This document shows, piece by piece, positions 53,015 through 63,193 of a stretch of 64,000 nucleotides of DNA (the first letter of the stretch is position 1; each line of letters starts with the position of its first letter). Both the position numbers and the translations under genes were made by a program. Source of the stretch: an uncultured Bacteroidia bacterium (GTDB lineage Bacteria > Bacteroidota > Bacteroidia > Bacteroidales > UBA932); NCBI GenBank assembly GCA_902762655.1, contig CACWOZ010000011.1, forward strand, positions 1 through 64,000, given 5' to 3'. Under the pieces are notes generated by a model that saw only the letters and a list, made by a program, of their open reading frames with translations, did not search any database and was not told the origin of the DNA.

Positions 53015-54925
53015 CTATTGTTCATCGGGGCCGTTGTTGCCGCCGTAGTCGGGGCCGGGGCCTTGAGGACCACCCTGAGGGCCGCCCTGATTGGGATCGA
53101 AGCCGCCCTGAGGGCCAGCCTGTCCGGCCTGTGCTCCAGCCTGGTACATCTTCTCGAAAGCCTTGCTCAGGGCTTCGGAGTAGCGGTCGATATCAGCGAT
53201 ATTCTGATTCTTGACAGCTTCCTTCAGAGGATTCAGGTTGCTTTCCACCTCCGCCTTGACATCAGCGGGAACTTTGTCGCCATTATCCTTGAGGAACTTC
53301 TCGGCCTGGAAGCAGAGGGCGTCGGCATTGTTGATCTTGTCTACGCGCTCCTTGGCAGCCTTGTCGGCATCTTCGTTAGCCTTGGCCTCGTCGCGCATAC
53401 GCTTGATCTCGTCTTCGCTCAGACCGCTGGATGCCTCGATGCGGATATGCTGCTCCTTGCCGGTGCTCTTGTCCTTTGCGGATACGCTCAGGATACCATT
53501 GGTATCGATATCGAAGGATACTTCAATCTGAGGGATTCCGCGGGGTGCGGGAGCGATGCCGTCGAGGTGGAAGATACCGATCTGCTTGTTGTCCTTTGCC
53601 ATCGGACGCTCGCCCTGGAGGACGCGGATCTCGACGGAAGGCTGGTTGTCTGCAGCGGTGCTGAACACCTGCTCCTTATGTACAGGGATGGTGGTATTGC
53701 TTTCGATAAGTTTGGTCATCACGCCGCCGAGGGTTTCGATACCCAGCGAAAGAGGTGTGACGTCGAGAAGGAGGACATCCTTCACATCGCCTGCGAGCAC
53801 GCCGCCCTGGATAGATGCGCCGATTGCGACGACCTCGTCGGGATTGACGCTCTTGTTGGGTTCCTTGCCGAAGAAGTTCTTAACCAGTTCCTGAATCTTG
53901 GGGATACGGGTGGAACCGCCTACGAGCAGGACTTCGTCGATGTCGGAAGTGCTCAGGTGCGCATCCTGCAAAGCCTTGCGGCAAGGCTCGATGCTACGCT
54001 GGAACAGGTTGTCGCAGAGTGCTTCGAACTTGGCACGGGTAAGACTCTTGACGAGGTGGCGGGGAACGCCGTCAACTGCGGTGATGTAAGGCAGGTTGAT
54101 CTCTGTGCTGGTCTGGTTGGAGAGTTCGATCTTAGCCTTCTCGGCAGCCTCTTTCAGACGCTGGAGGGCCATAGGGTCTTTCTTGAGGTCCAGGCCGCTG
54201 TTCTCGGATGCGAACTCGCTTGCGAGCCAGTCGATGATTACCTGGTCGAAGTCGTCACCACCGAGGTGGGTGTCACCGTTGGTGGACTTCACCTCGAACA
54301 CGCCGTCGCCGAGTTCCAGTATGGAGATATCGAAGGTGCCGCCGCCGAGGTCGTAGACTGCGACTTTCATGTTCTTGTTCTTCTTGTCGAGACCGTAGGC
54401 AAGTGCTGCCGCGGTAGGCTCGTTGATGATACGTTTGACATCAAGACCAGCGATCTTGCCGGCTTCCTTGGTAGCCTGCCTCTGGGAGTCGGAGAAGTAT
54501 GCAGGCACGGTGATGACAGCCTCCGTGACGGGCTGGCGGAGATAATCCTCAGCCGTCTTCTTCATCTTCTGAAGGATGATTGCGCTGATCTCCTGGGGAG
54601 AATAAAGACGTCCGTTGATATCTACACGGGGGGTATTGTTCTCACCCTTGACAACGCTGTAGGGCACACGGGCGGTTTCCCTGCCCACCTGATCGTAGGT
54701 TTCACCCATGAAGCGCTTGATGCTGAATACAGTGTTCTTCGGATTGGTGATTGCCTGACGCTTGGCAGGGTTGCCCACCTTGCGCTCGCCGTCGTCTGTA
54801 AATGCGACCACCGAAGGAGTGGTGCGCTGGCCTTCGTTATTGATGATTACGGTAGGCTGGTTGCCTTCCATGACCGCCACGCAACTGTTCGTGGTTCCAA
54901 GGTCGATTCCAATGATTTTTCCCAT
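53015..54925 (-). CDS. dnaK: Molecular chaperone DnaK (Hsp70)
   Basis: 636 residues. ATPase domain motifs are [28 protein letters not shown] and [17 protein letters not shown]. The substrate domain follows ([20 protein letters not shown]), then the helical lid and a Gly/Pro/Gln-rich tail ending GPDEQ. Full length. Encoded alone, away from grpE-dnaJ. The 120-nt gap upstream holds no clear TAnnTTTG box on this strand and no CIRCE element. Confidence 0.97.
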   Translation of the reverse strand: MGKIIGIDLGTTNSCVAVMEGNQPTVIINNEGQRTTPSVVAFTDDGERKVGNPAKRQAITNPKNTVFSIKRFMGETYDQVGRETARVPYSVVKGENNTPRVDINGRLYSPQEISAIILQKMKKTAEDYLRQPVTEAVITVPAYFSDSQRQATKEAGKIAGLDVKRIINEPTAAALAYGLDKKNKNMKVAVYDLGGGTFDISILELGDGVFEVKSTNGDTHLGGDDFDQVIIDWLASEFASENSGLDLKKDPMALQRLKEAAEKAKIELSNQTSTEINLPYITAVDGVPRHLVKSLTRAKFEALCDNLFQRSIEPCRKALQDAHLSTSDIDEVLLVGGSTRIPKIQELVKNFFGKEPNKSVNPDEVVAIGASIQGGVLAGDVKDVLLLDVTPLSLGIETLGGVMTKLIESNTTIPVHKEQVFSTAADNQPSVEIRVLQGERPMAKDNKQIGIFHLDGIAPAPRGIPQIEVSFDIDTNGILSVSAKDKSTGKEQHIRIEASSGLSEDEIKRMRDEAKANEDADKAAKERVDKINNADALCFQAEKFLKDNGDKVPADVKAEVESNLNPLKEAVKNQNIADIDRYSEALSKAFEKMYQAGAQAGQAGPQGGFDPNQGGPQGGPQGPGPDYGGNNGPDEQ

Positions 54926-55029
54926 AATATCTGTCTTTTTCTTGTTTTTCTATTATTCTGTCACCTTGCAGCGACGCTTTTCTTTATAACGAAAGCTGTG
55001 CCACCGGCAGTTTTCTGACAAATTGTCAT

Positions 55030-55037
55030 TATCTTTG
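55030..55037 (+). promoter_or_regulatory. -7 promoter box of the pseudouridine synthase gene, 8 nt from start codon
   Basis: TATCTTTG, with ATG 55046 after 8 nt. A dyad TGACAA-A-TTGTCA (55016-55028) sits just upstream. Confidence 0.5.
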
Positions 55038-55045
55038 CCCCAGAT

Positions 55046-55774
55046 ATGGAATACCGTACTCTGGACAAGGCTGAATACGACGATCTGGCATCCCGGATCG
55101 TATACGAAGACAATCACCTGCTTGTGTTCGACAAGAAGGCCGGAGAAATAGTGCAGGGCGACAAGACCGGGGACGAAGCCCTCTGCGAAACCTTAAAGGC
55201 GTTCATAGCCATGCGGGACCGTAAACCCGGGAAAGTGTTCATGGGTGTCCCCCACCGCCTGGACAGGCCCGTATGCGGGCTCTGCATCTTCGCAAAAACA
55301 TCCAAGGCCCTGGAAAGGCTGAACGCCATGTTCAGGGACGGAGAAGTGCACAAGACCTACCTTGCACTGTGCTGCGCCGCACCTTCGCAGCCAGAAGGGC
55401 TGCTGGAAGACTGGATGGAACGGAATGAACGCCTCAACAAGAGTTTCATCACCCGAAAACCCGGGGCAAATGCAAAGCTGGCCAGACTGCGCTACAGGCA
55501 CGTTGCCGACACCGAACGCTATCACCTGCTCGAAGTCGAATTGCTTACCGGCCGGCACCATCAGATACGCTGCCAACTATCCCACATGGGATGCCCTATC
55601 AAAGGAGATCTCAAGTATGGAGCACCCCGTTCCAATCCAGACGGAGGAATATGCCTGCAAGCCCACAGTATCGCTCTGATTCATCCTGTCAGGAAGGATG
55701 AACTTCGGCTTGTGGCAACTTTACCTCTATCCTGGAAACTTCCGGCCGGGGTGTCTGAAGCCTTAGGCGGGTGA
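55046..55774 (+). CDS. RluA-family RNA pseudouridine synthase
   Basis: 242 residues without an S4 domain. The catalytic motif PHRLDRPVCGL contains the essential aspartate. The family segments IVYEDNHLLVFDKKAGEIV near the N-terminus and LLTGRHHQIRCQLSHMGCPI with GDLKYG are conserved. The RNA target (rRNA or tRNA) cannot be assigned. The 3' end overlaps the convergent AraC-type gene by 86 nt, in a region where both frames stay open. Confidence 0.92.
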   Translation: MEYRTLDKAEYDDLASRIVYEDNHLLVFDKKAGEIVQGDKTGDEALCETLKAFIAMRDRKPGKVFMGVPHRLDRPVCGLCIFAKTSKALERLNAMFRDGEVHKTYLALCCAAPSQPEGLLEDWMERNERLNKSFITRKPGANAKLARLRYRHVADTERYHLLEVELLTGRHHQIRCQLSHMGCPIKGDLKYGAPRSNPDGGICLQAHSIALIHPVRKDELRLVATLPLSWKLPAGVSEALGG

Positions 55775-56732
55775 GCATGTCGGACGGTGTCTCGTTCATG
55801 AACATCTTGAAACACATGTTATAGGTAACCTGTGAGTGGAATCCGCACATGAAGGCGAGTTCTATTACTTTCAGCCACGGGTCAGACCTCATCAGCTCCA
55901 CGGAATACAGCACACGATGCCAGTTGACATACTGGCGGAAATTCCTGTCGGTATATTTGTTTACCGCGCGGCTGACATATACTTTGTTGATTTTCAGCAG
56001 CTCCGACACCCTTTCCAGTGTCAGTTTGTCGTCGAGATAAGGTTTATGGTCCTGCATGAACTGCTCGATACGCTTGTAGGCTTTGGCCAGAATCGCGTTT
56101 TCCACCTCAGGAATAACCTCCGCCATATTTCCTCCGGAAAGGAGTATGGTCTGTATGCGGCGTTCTTTTTTGCGGTTAAGAATCATGGTCCTTCCGCTTC
56201 TGGCACGCAGGAAAAGTACAATATTCAAGACAACCAAGGCTATCGCGACATATTCATAAACCAAGGAAGGGGCATTTTCGTTTCGCATTGTCACCAGACC
56301 GAATATAAACGCCAGTGTCACGAATGAGTAAACCATTCTGGAATCCTCCTCGGCGCAGCACCATGCCGCATCTTTTCGGAACAGTTCTGTGGGGTTTTTG
56401 TATTTAGAGGCCGTGGCTGAAAACTGGAGCAGGATGATGAATGCCACCGAAGGATACAATAAAAGGTAGGTGGAGATGGCCGGTGCCTTGTCCTGCAGAC
56501 TCGCGCACAGGAAAAAGAGCGATGCCGGAGCAATGAGATGCAGATTGACAGAACTATCTTCGCGGGTAAGCGGATATGCAATGAATATGACGGATGTGAC
56601 TATCAGGTAACAGCATACCCGGAAGGCCCTGTCCTCTATGTCATGAAGCAGGAATTCCTGGAGGATGAAAAGAATGATAAGGATGAATGGGAGAACCCTG
56701 AGGAAGAGATGTAAGGTAAGAAAACGTTTCAT
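55689..56732 (-). CDS. Membrane-bound AraC-type regulator
   Basis: 347 residues. The first 190 residues are strongly hydrophobic with about six membrane helices (for example VLPFILIILFILQEFLL and YEYVAIALVVLNIVLFL). The rest is a cytoplasmic AraC-type helix-turn-helix domain (about 225-325; LTLERVSELLKINKVYVSRAVN and LAFMCGFHSQVTYNMCFKMFMNETPSDML). Such membrane-AraC proteins are found in Bacteroidetes but are little studied. The C-terminal 28 residues overlap the pseudouridine synthase gene. No other promoter-sharing neighbour suggests a target. Confidence 0.85.
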   Translation of the reverse strand: MKRFLTLHLFLRVLPFILIILFILQEFLLHDIEDRAFRVCCYLIVTSVIFIAYPLTREDSSVNLHLIAPASLFFLCASLQDKAPAISTYLLLYPSVAFIILLQFSATASKYKNPTELFRKDAAWCCAEEDSRMVYSFVTLAFIFGLVTMRNENAPSLVYEYVAIALVVLNIVLFLRARSGRTMILNRKKERRIQTILLSGGNMAEVIPEVENAILAKAYKRIEQFMQDHKPYLDDKLTLERVSELLKINKVYVSRAVNKYTDRNFRQYVNWHRVLYSVELMRSDPWLKVIELAFMCGFHSQVTYNMCFKMFMNETPSDMLTRLRLQTPRPEVSRIEVKLPQAEVHPS

Positions 56733-56850
56733 TGTCGTTTTTTTTCGGCAAGATACGACAAAACCCCGTGCAGGTGGTAGGTCTGAACGGGGGTAAAAAC
56801 TAAAAATTTATGTTTGCGTATCGAAAAGACTTTTTACCTACACTTCTTAC

Positions 56851-57780
56851 CTACTTTTTCTTTATCGCTTCGAAGCCCTTTCCATAAACTCCGGTGACAG
56901 ACGTGACCGAGAGGAAGGCATCCGGGTCGATTGCCTTGATATAACGCAAAAGGATATTCAGGTCCGTCTTGCGGGTAAGGACCATGAGAACCTCGGTATT
57001 CTCCTTTGTATACCATCCTTTGCCGTCAAGCACGGTAACGCCCCTGTGCAGGTCCTTGGTTATGGAATCCGCAATATCGGCATAGTGCTTGGACAAGATG
57101 AATAATTGCACACTCTGGCGCGAACCTGATATGACCAGATCCAGTACCGTGCTGTTGATGGTGATAAGTATGAAACCATACACCACATTGGTAAGCTTCT
57201 CTACGAAAGGCAACAATTCTCCATCCGGGGTAAAAGAAGGCACCAGCAGCGAAGACAGGATGATTACGACATCCATATAGAGTATGAGCCTGCCCGGGGA
57301 GACATTGCGGTATTTGTTTACCATCAATGCGATTATGTCCGTGCCACCGGTACTCCCTCCGGCAATCATGGTGAATCCTATGCCGATGCCTACCATGATG
57401 CCGCCCATGATCGTGCTCATCAGTTTGCCGTTGTCCAAAGCAATTGCCTGGATGAAATCGGCAGGTATGATATCCTGGAAAAGATTGAGTCCGATTGAAG
57501 CGAGCAATGTAGCGTAGATGGTCTTCCAGCCGAAACCAAAACCAAGTACGAACATCGCGGCAACGATGAGCGCAGCGTTCACCACGAAATAGGAATAACC
57601 TATCTTGATTACCCCGTGTGTAGCGTACTGCAGGATAGCCGAGACACCGGTGACTCCCCCTCCGACGAGATTGTTCGGCACCAGGAAAATGCTCCATCCC
57701 AGCACGAAAAGCAGGATACCGAAGGTCACCATCGCATAATCGCGTATGGTATGGCCGATTGTTGTTTTAAGCTTTGCCAT
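56851..57780 (-). CDS. YitT-family membrane protein
   Basis: 309 residues from ATG 57780. The N-terminal two-thirds is a DUF161-type membrane domain with about five helices ([36 protein letters not shown]). The C-terminal DUF2179 domain follows (LHRGVTVLDGKGWYT). The start overlaps the stop of its paralog by 14 nt. Function unknown; YitT proteins are common and often paired. Last gene of the SPOR-M28-leuS-yitT-yitT operon. Confidence 0.88.
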   Translation of the reverse strand: MAKLKTTIGHTIRDYAMVTFGILLFVLGWSIFLVPNNLVGGGVTGVSAILQYATHGVIKIGYSYFVVNAALIVAAMFVLGFGFGWKTIYATLLASIGLNLFQDIIPADFIQAIALDNGKLMSTIMGGIMVGIGIGFTMIAGGSTGGTDIIALMVNKYRNVSPGRLILYMDVVIILSSLLVPSFTPDGELLPFVEKLTNVVYGFILITINSTVLDLVISGSRQSVQLFILSKHYADIADSITKDLHRGVTVLDGKGWYTKENTEVLMVLTRKTDLNILLRYIKAIDPDAFLSVTSVTGVYGKGFEAIKKK

Positions 57781-58699
57781 CTTTCTTTTTCTTTTTTCCG
57801 GTGAGACCGGCCTTGATTTCTTCGAAACCTTCACCGTATACACTTCCGACAGGGTTGACGGTCATGAAGGCATGGTCGTCCAGTTCCTTGATCTTTTTGG
57901 AGAGTTCCGGAACCTCGTTACGGCGCATGAGCAGAAGGAGCACATCCTTCTCTTTCTTGGTATACCATCCGGTAGCCTTCAGCACCGTGACTCCGCGCTC
58001 CATCTTGTGGATGATAAAGTCCGCTATCTCGCTGTGCCTGGAAGAGAACACAAGCAGCTGCACGGCTCCCCTGTCACCGACCACGACATAATCGATTACG
58101 AGTGCATATGCCGCCATCATTATGTAGCCGTATACCATGTCTCCGAACATCCTTCCGGGAAGGAACAGGATGGAGGTGATGATGAAGAAGTCCGTTATCA
58201 GGAACATCTTGCTGAGCGATACAGGCCAGTACTTGTTGACTATCAGCGCAATAATATCGGTACCACCGGTACTTCCGCCCTTGCGTATAGTAAGGCCGAT
58301 GCCCACTGCTTCAAGCACACCGGCTATCACAGGTATCATGACCTTCTCCGGAATATAAAAGAAATTTCCGGGGACAGCCTGCATCCACTGCATTCCAGGA
58401 AGCGCGAATAGTTTCAGCAACAGGGTCTGTAGCAAAATACAATAGAGTGTACGGAAACCGAAACCTATTCCGAATGCTATGACGGCAAGCCCGATAAGCA
58501 GGAGATTGATGACAAAGTAGGAATAAGATGCAATTATTACCCCGTTGGTAGCGTACTCAATGACGGCACAGAGACCCATGAGCCCGCCTGCGGACATGCC
58601 GTTGGGAATCATGAAACACTCCCATGCTATCGTCACGATAAGCACGGCAACAGTCATGTCAAGATAGTCCTTGATTGCGGATAATGCTTTGTTTTTCAT
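57767..58699 (-). CDS. YitT-family membrane protein
   Basis: 310 residues, the upstream paralog of the pair. The same layout is present: a membrane domain ([43 protein letters not shown]) and a C-terminal DUF2179 domain ([25 protein letters not shown]), ending in a Lys-rich tail. The start overlaps the leuS stop by 4 nt, so its translation is coupled to leucyl-tRNA synthetase. Function unknown. Confidence 0.88.
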   Translation of the reverse strand: MKNKALSAIKDYLDMTVAVLIVTIAWECFMIPNGMSAGGLMGLCAVIEYATNGVIIASYSYFVINLLLIGLAVIAFGIGFGFRTLYCILLQTLLLKLFALPGMQWMQAVPGNFFYIPEKVMIPVIAGVLEAVGIGLTIRKGGSTGGTDIIALIVNKYWPVSLSKMFLITDFFIITSILFLPGRMFGDMVYGYIMMAAYALVIDYVVVGDRGAVQLLVFSSRHSEIADFIIHKMERGVTVLKATGWYTKKEKDVLLLLMRRNEVPELSKKIKELDDHAFMTVNPVGSVYGEGFEEIKAGLTGKKKKKDGKA

Positions 58700-61428
58700 T
58701 TCAGAACAATGTTGACGATACGTCCGGGCACCACGATCACCTTTACTATATTCTGTTCTCCCACATACTTGGCCGTCTGATCCATGACGCGTATCTGAGC
58801 CTCGACTTCAGCTGGTGTTGCGCTCTTCGGCATATCCACCATGAACCTTGTCCTTCCGTTGAAGGATACCGGATATGTCACGCTGTCTTCGACGGTGAGG
58901 GACTCGTTATACTCGGGGAACGAAGCGCATGTAACGCTTTGATCATGCCCCAGACGCTCCCAAAGTTCCTCAGCCATGTGGGGTGCAAACGGGGAAAGCA
59001 GGATCACGAGAGGTTCGAGAACCTCGCGGGAACTGCATTTAAGTTCGGTCAGTTCATTCACGGCGATCATGAAGGCACTGATGGTTGTATTATAGGAGAA
59101 TGCCTCTATATCATCCTGTTCCTTGCCAATCAACTTGTGCAAGGCCTTGAGTTCCTTTGCGGAGGCCCTGGTGTCGGTCACGAGGAATTTGTCCCTGTCG
59201 TAGAACAGGCGCCAGAACTTGCGAAGGAAGCGGTTCACACCGTCGATGCCCTTGGTATCCCATGGCTTGCTCTGCTCTACAGGGCCGAGGAACATCTCAT
59301 AGAGACGGAGGGTGTCTGCGCCGTAACTGTCGCAGATATCATCCGGATTCACGACGTTGTACATACTCTTGCTCATCTTCTCGACAGCCCATCCACAGAT
59401 GTACTCGCCGTTCTCAAGGATGAACTCGGCATCCTTGTACTCCGGCCTCCAGGCCTTGAAGGCTTCGAGATCGAGGCGGTCGTTCCTGACTATATTGATG
59501 TCGACATGGATTTCAGTGGTTTCGTACTGATCCTTTAGCCCGAACGAGACGAACTTGTTAGTGCCTACGATCCTGTATACGAAATTGGAACGACCCTGTA
59601 TCATGCCCTGATTGACCAGTTTGCGGAAAGGTTCATCTTCGCAGACATAACCGAGGTCATAGAGGAATTTGTTCCAGAAACGGGAATAGATAAGGTGCCC
59701 GGTGGCATGCTCGGTGCCTCCAACGTACAAATCCACGTTCCTCCAGTACTTGTCAGCTTCGGCGCTTACAAGAGCCTGGTCGTTATGAGGATCCATGTAG
59801 CGGAGATAATATGCACTGGACCCCGCAAAGCCAGGCATGGTGCTGGTTTCAAGAGGATGTCCCTTGTAGTTCCAGTCCTTTGCACGGGCGAGAGGAGGTT
59901 CACCGTTCTTCGACTTGTAGGATTCGATTTCAGGCAGCAGCAGAGGCAGTTCCTCATCGGGAACAGGGGTTGCGATACCATCTTTGTAGTAGATAGGGAA
60001 AGGCTCTCCCCAGTAGCGCTGGCGGCTGAAAATGGCATCGCGCAGGCGAAAGTTGGTCTTCCTGTGTCCAAGTCCGTGAGCCTCAACATAATCCTTGGCC
60101 GCCTCGATGGCGTCTTTCACATCCATTCCATTCAGGAATCCGGAGTTGATCATTATGCCTTCCTTGGCGTCGAAACTCTGTTCGCTAACATCCGCCCCTT
60201 CGATGAGCGGGATTATGGGAAGGCCGAATTTCTTCGCGAAGGCATAGTCCCGGCTGTCGTGCGCCGGAACGGCCATTATCGCACCGGTGCCATAGCCTGC
60301 AAGCACATACTCGGAAATCCAGATGGGCACCTTCTCTCCGGTGAGAGGATTGATGCCATAGGATCCGGAGAACACGCCGGTTACGGTCTTCGTCTCTGCA
60401 ATGCGCTCACGCTCAGTCTTTTTCTTAACTTCCTTTATATATGCTGCCACCGCTTCCTTCTGTTCGGGAGTGGTAAGCTCGTCTACCAGTTCACTTTCGG
60501 GAGCGAGCACCATGAAGGTGACTCCGAAAACGGTGTCGGCACGGGTGGTGAAGATGGTTATGGGCTTGTGGACATCGCCACAGACGGTGTCGAAAACCAT
60601 TTCCGTTCCCTCGCTCTTGCCAATCCAGTTGCGCTGCATTTCCTTGAGGGAATCGGACCAGTCCAGATTGTCGAGACTGTCCAGGAGGCGGCCGGCGTAT
60701 GCCGACACACGGAGTTGCCACTGTGTCATCTTCTTCTGCTCGACAGGGAAGCCGCCACGCACGGAAAGCCCGTCCTTTACTTCGTCGTTAGCCAGGACGG
60801 TGCCCAGTCCCTCGCACCAGTTGACCGATGTTTCTCCCTGATATGCAATGCGATAACGCATCAGGATATCGGATTTCTCCTTGGCGGAAGCCTGCTGCCA
60901 GATCTTGGGTGTGATGTCATCGTAGCCTGTACTCTCGAACTTGGAAATCAGTTCGGTTATGGGGCGCGCCTTGTTCATCTGCGGATCGTACCAACTCTTG
61001 AACATGCGGAGGAATGCCCACTGCGTCCATTTATAGTAATCGGGGTCGCAGGTGCGGAAAGAACGATCCCAGTCGAATGAGAAACCGATGCGGTCCAGCT
61101 GTTCGCGATAACGGGCCACGTTCACCGTGGTCGTCTTTTCGGGATGCTGGCCGGTCTGGATGGCATACTGCTCTGCGGGCAGGCCGAAGGCATCGTAACC
61201 CATCGGATGAAGGACATTGAAGCCTTTCAAACGCTTGTAGCGCGCATAAATGTCACTTGCTATATATCCGAGAGGATGCCCAACATGCAATCCTGCCCCG
61301 GATGGGTACGGAAACATGTCCAACACATAGAATTTGGGTTTCGACGGATCTTCCTCTGTCTTGTAAGTCTTCTGCTCAGCCCAACGCTGCTGCCATTTTT
61401 TCTCGATACTTCTGAAATCGTAATCCAT
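58696..61428 (-). CDS. leuS: Leucyl-tRNA synthetase
   Basis: Class I aminoacyl-tRNA synthetase, 910 residues. The HIGH-type motif is [15 protein letters not shown]. The CP1 editing domain (about 220-420) carries the conserved [20 protein letters not shown]. The KMSKS loop is seen as [16 protein letters not shown]. The anticodon-binding and C-terminal domains are complete. It is 3 nt after the M28-like gene and overlaps a yitT gene by 4 nt. Length fits the bacterial form. Confidence 0.97.
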   Translation of the reverse strand: MDYDFRSIEKKWQQRWAEQKTYKTEEDPSKPKFYVLDMFPYPSGAGLHVGHPLGYIASDIYARYKRLKGFNVLHPMGYDAFGLPAEQYAIQTGQHPEKTTTVNVARYREQLDRIGFSFDWDRSFRTCDPDYYKWTQWAFLRMFKSWYDPQMNKARPITELISKFESTGYDDITPKIWQQASAKEKSDILMRYRIAYQGETSVNWCEGLGTVLANDEVKDGLSVRGGFPVEQKKMTQWQLRVSAYAGRLLDSLDNLDWSDSLKEMQRNWIGKSEGTEMVFDTVCGDVHKPITIFTTRADTVFGVTFMVLAPESELVDELTTPEQKEAVAAYIKEVKKKTERERIAETKTVTGVFSGSYGINPLTGEKVPIWISEYVLAGYGTGAIMAVPAHDSRDYAFAKKFGLPIIPLIEGADVSEQSFDAKEGIMINSGFLNGMDVKDAIEAAKDYVEAHGLGHRKTNFRLRDAIFSRQRYWGEPFPIYYKDGIATPVPDEELPLLLPEIESYKSKNGEPPLARAKDWNYKGHPLETSTMPGFAGSSAYYLRYMDPHNDQALVSAEADKYWRNVDLYVGGTEHATGHLIYSRFWNKFLYDLGYVCEDEPFRKLVNQGMIQGRSNFVYRIVGTNKFVSFGLKDQYETTEIHVDINIVRNDRLDLEAFKAWRPEYKDAEFILENGEYICGWAVEKMSKSMYNVVNPDDICDSYGADTLRLYEMFLGPVEQSKPWDTKGIDGVNRFLRKFWRLFYDRDKFLVTDTRASAKELKALHKLIGKEQDDIEAFSYNTTISAFMIAVNELTELKCSSREVLEPLVILLSPFAPHMAEELWERLGHDQSVTCASFPEYNESLTVEDSVTYPVSFNGRTRFMVDMPKSATPAEVEAQIRVMDQTAKYVGEQNIVKVIVVPGRIVNIVLK

Positions 61429-61431
61429 ATA

Positions 61432-62640
61432 TCAGTGTTTCTTTGCTTTTCTCAATTTGAATTCTACGTAGAGCGACAGCCTGGTGCGTACCGGCTTGCC
61501 GTCCACCATTCCCGGTTTCCAATCCGGAGATGCTTCGATCACTCGCACCGCCTCGGCATCAAGCGAAGGGTGCACACCTTTCTCGACGCGGACATTCCCC
61601 ACCTTGCCTTTCTCATCTACCACCAGGCTCACCTGCACACGGCCCTTTATGCCGTTCTCAAGTGCATATTCAGGATATTTCAAATATGTGTATACCCATC
61701 TGCCAAGGAACACGGACGGATCGGAAGAGCCCAGGAACCTTGGTTTGACATCGCAATCGCCGAAGGCCACGAGGGGGACCTTGGCATTACCCGAAGATGC
61801 ATGGAAGGAAGGGGTATTGCCATTGCACAGGGCCAGGGTAAAGTTATAAAGATACTCGCACTGGCGCGCCATCTCTTCGTATTCCAGAGGATCCGTCCCC
61901 GGACGGTAAATCTTCCCGGGCTCCGCGGTGGTAAAAAGAACCGCCGGAATCTCCCTGGCATAAAAAGACCGGTGATCCGATACGGCAGGCTCCGAAGCGG
62001 TCAGCACAGGCCTGGCCGGCTGGAGAGTTTCTGAGATGGAGCGCAGGGCCTGGTTCAGGTCGCCGTTCGAGGCAGTAAATGCATACAGTCCGCGGCCGGG
62101 ATTGTCGAAGAGGTCCAGGCCCTCATATGCGTCTATCTTGTCGACTTCCGGGAAACAACGGTTCAGGAAGTACCAGGAACCGGCATTATTCTCTTCTGCC
62201 CCTCCGAAGGCTGCGATTATCACCGAACGGCGAAGCAGTACCTTGTTGGTGTTTAATTTGTCTGCGAGCCTGAGCAGCAGGGAGAGTCCGGATCCGTTGG
62301 AAGCTGCGAGGCGTGTGCCGATTACGATGTATTTGCCGCGTATCTGCTTGTCGTAGCCCGGAATCCAGGCAATTACATTATGGAATGTCGCAGTGTCCCC
62401 GTTCTCGCGGCGAATGCCGAAAGAAGTGTAGTCCGAACTTTCGAAGAGTTCGATGCCGGATGACGAAAGACGGTGCGAAACAAAGTCCGCGAGGGCCTCT
62501 TCGGTCTTGAGGGAAGACAGGGAATCAGCAGTAAAACGCAGGGAGGATGCCTCCTCTCCGGCAAAAAGTTCTGCATAGCCCTGGGCATGAGCCGTGACGG
62601 CGAGGAAAAAAGTGCATACAATAAGAACAAAATGCTTCAT
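61432..62640 (-). CDS. M28-peptidase-like domain fused to a TonB C-terminal domain
   Basis: 402 residues with a signal peptide (LIVCTFFLAVTAHAQG). The first part (about 70-275) resembles the M28 aminopeptidase fold: YIVIGTRLAASNGSGLSLLLRLA, IIAAFGGAEENNAGSWYFLN, SDHRSFYAREIPAVLFTT. The usual zinc-site segments (GAHYD and GADDNASG) are missing or collapsed, so zinc catalysis is doubtful. The last 100 residues (about 300-402) form a TonB C-terminal domain (IKGRVQVSLVVDEKGKVGNVRV). ATG 62640 is chosen over 62652, which would overlap the upstream stop. Function unknown. Confidence 0.8.
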   Translation of the reverse strand: MKHFVLIVCTFFLAVTAHAQGYAELFAGEEASSLRFTADSLSSLKTEEALADFVSHRLSSSGIELFESSDYTSFGIRRENGDTATFHNVIAWIPGYDKQIRGKYIVIGTRLAASNGSGLSLLLRLADKLNTNKVLLRRSVIIAAFGGAEENNAGSWYFLNRCFPEVDKIDAYEGLDLFDNPGRGLYAFTASNGDLNQALRSISETLQPARPVLTASEPAVSDHRSFYAREIPAVLFTTAEPGKIYRPGTDPLEYEEMARQCEYLYNFTLALCNGNTPSFHASSGNAKVPLVAFGDCDVKPRFLGSSDPSVFLGRWVYTYLKYPEYALENGIKGRVQVSLVVDEKGKVGNVRVEKGVHPSLDAEAVRVIEASPDWKPGMVDGKPVRTRLSLYVEFKLRKAKKH

Positions 62641-62644
62641 GGCG

Positions 62645-63169
62645 TCAGTCATTTACAAGAATCCATACATCCTTTGGGCAGAACGATTCGGTCCTGACCT
62701 TCTGGAGATTATCCCATAAATGTGCCAAAGCATCGGTTCCTGCGACACCTACCGCCGTAAAACCGTTACCGTAAGGAATCTTTTCAACCTCATATCCGGC
62801 AGCTTCTATCTTGGACGCGAGCCAACCGGCATTGGCGGCATTGGAAAAGGCGCCCACGATGATGTAATAGCGTTTGCCGAGTCTGAGTGCGTCCACTCCT
62901 CGCAGGCTTGCCACCGAAAGGAACATCTCACCGGAATTCCTGATCTTGTCGAGAATGGCAAGAGAATCCGCCTTAGCCTTTTCCAGACGGCTCAAGGAGT
63001 CCATCCGGGCCTTGTGCGCGGCTTCCTCGCGGAGTATAATCTCGCGTTTGGCAGCAATTTCATCGGATGTAGGCCTCCCGGCCAGACGGCGGAAAGAGTC
63101 GCAGCCCTGAAGCGCCGTGACCGCGAAAAACACCAGCAGGACACCGGATATGAGTCTTCCTTTTGTCAT
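62645..63169 (-). CDS. SPOR-domain lipoprotein
   Basis: 174 residues. The lipobox is VTALQGC (Cys23). A charged helical region (about 38-75, Glu/Arg/Lys-rich) leads to a SPOR-like domain: RYYIIVGAFSNAANAGWLASKIEAAGYEVEKI, giving the family's beta-alpha-beta pattern. It should be anchored in the outer membrane and touch peptidoglycan. It opens the operon with the M28-like gene, leuS and two yitT genes, from a -7 box 6 nt before its start. Confidence 0.87.
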   Translation of the reverse strand: MTKGRLISGVLLVFFAVTALQGCDSFRRLAGRPTSDEIAAKREIILREEAAHKARMDSLSRLEKAKADSLAILDKIRNSGEMFLSVASLRGVDALRLGKRYYIIVGAFSNAANAGWLASKIEAAGYEVEKIPYGNGFTAVGVAGTDALAHLWDNLQKVRTESFCPKDVWILVND

Positions 63170-63175
63170 AGTTTA

Positions 63176-63183
63176 CAAATATA
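63176..63183 (-). promoter_or_regulatory. -7 promoter box of the SPOR-leuS-yitT operon, 6 nt from start codon
   Basis: TATATTTG on the minus strand, ending 6 nt before ATG 63169. It lies between the SPOR gene and the phoH stop. Confidence 0.5.
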
Positions 63184-63193
63184 GAAAAAAGAA

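Noticed and set aside
53018-55018. 666-codon open frame antisense to dnaK
   Set aside because: A long shadow caused by the codon bias of dnaK. No domain, signal or repeat makes sense in it, and dnaK on the other strand is unmistakable.
56809-56816. TATGTTTG box pointing into the 3' end of yitT
   Set aside because: It fits the -7 consensus but has no gene downstream on the plus strand. One chance match in AT-rich DNA is expected; only transcript data could support an antisense RNA.
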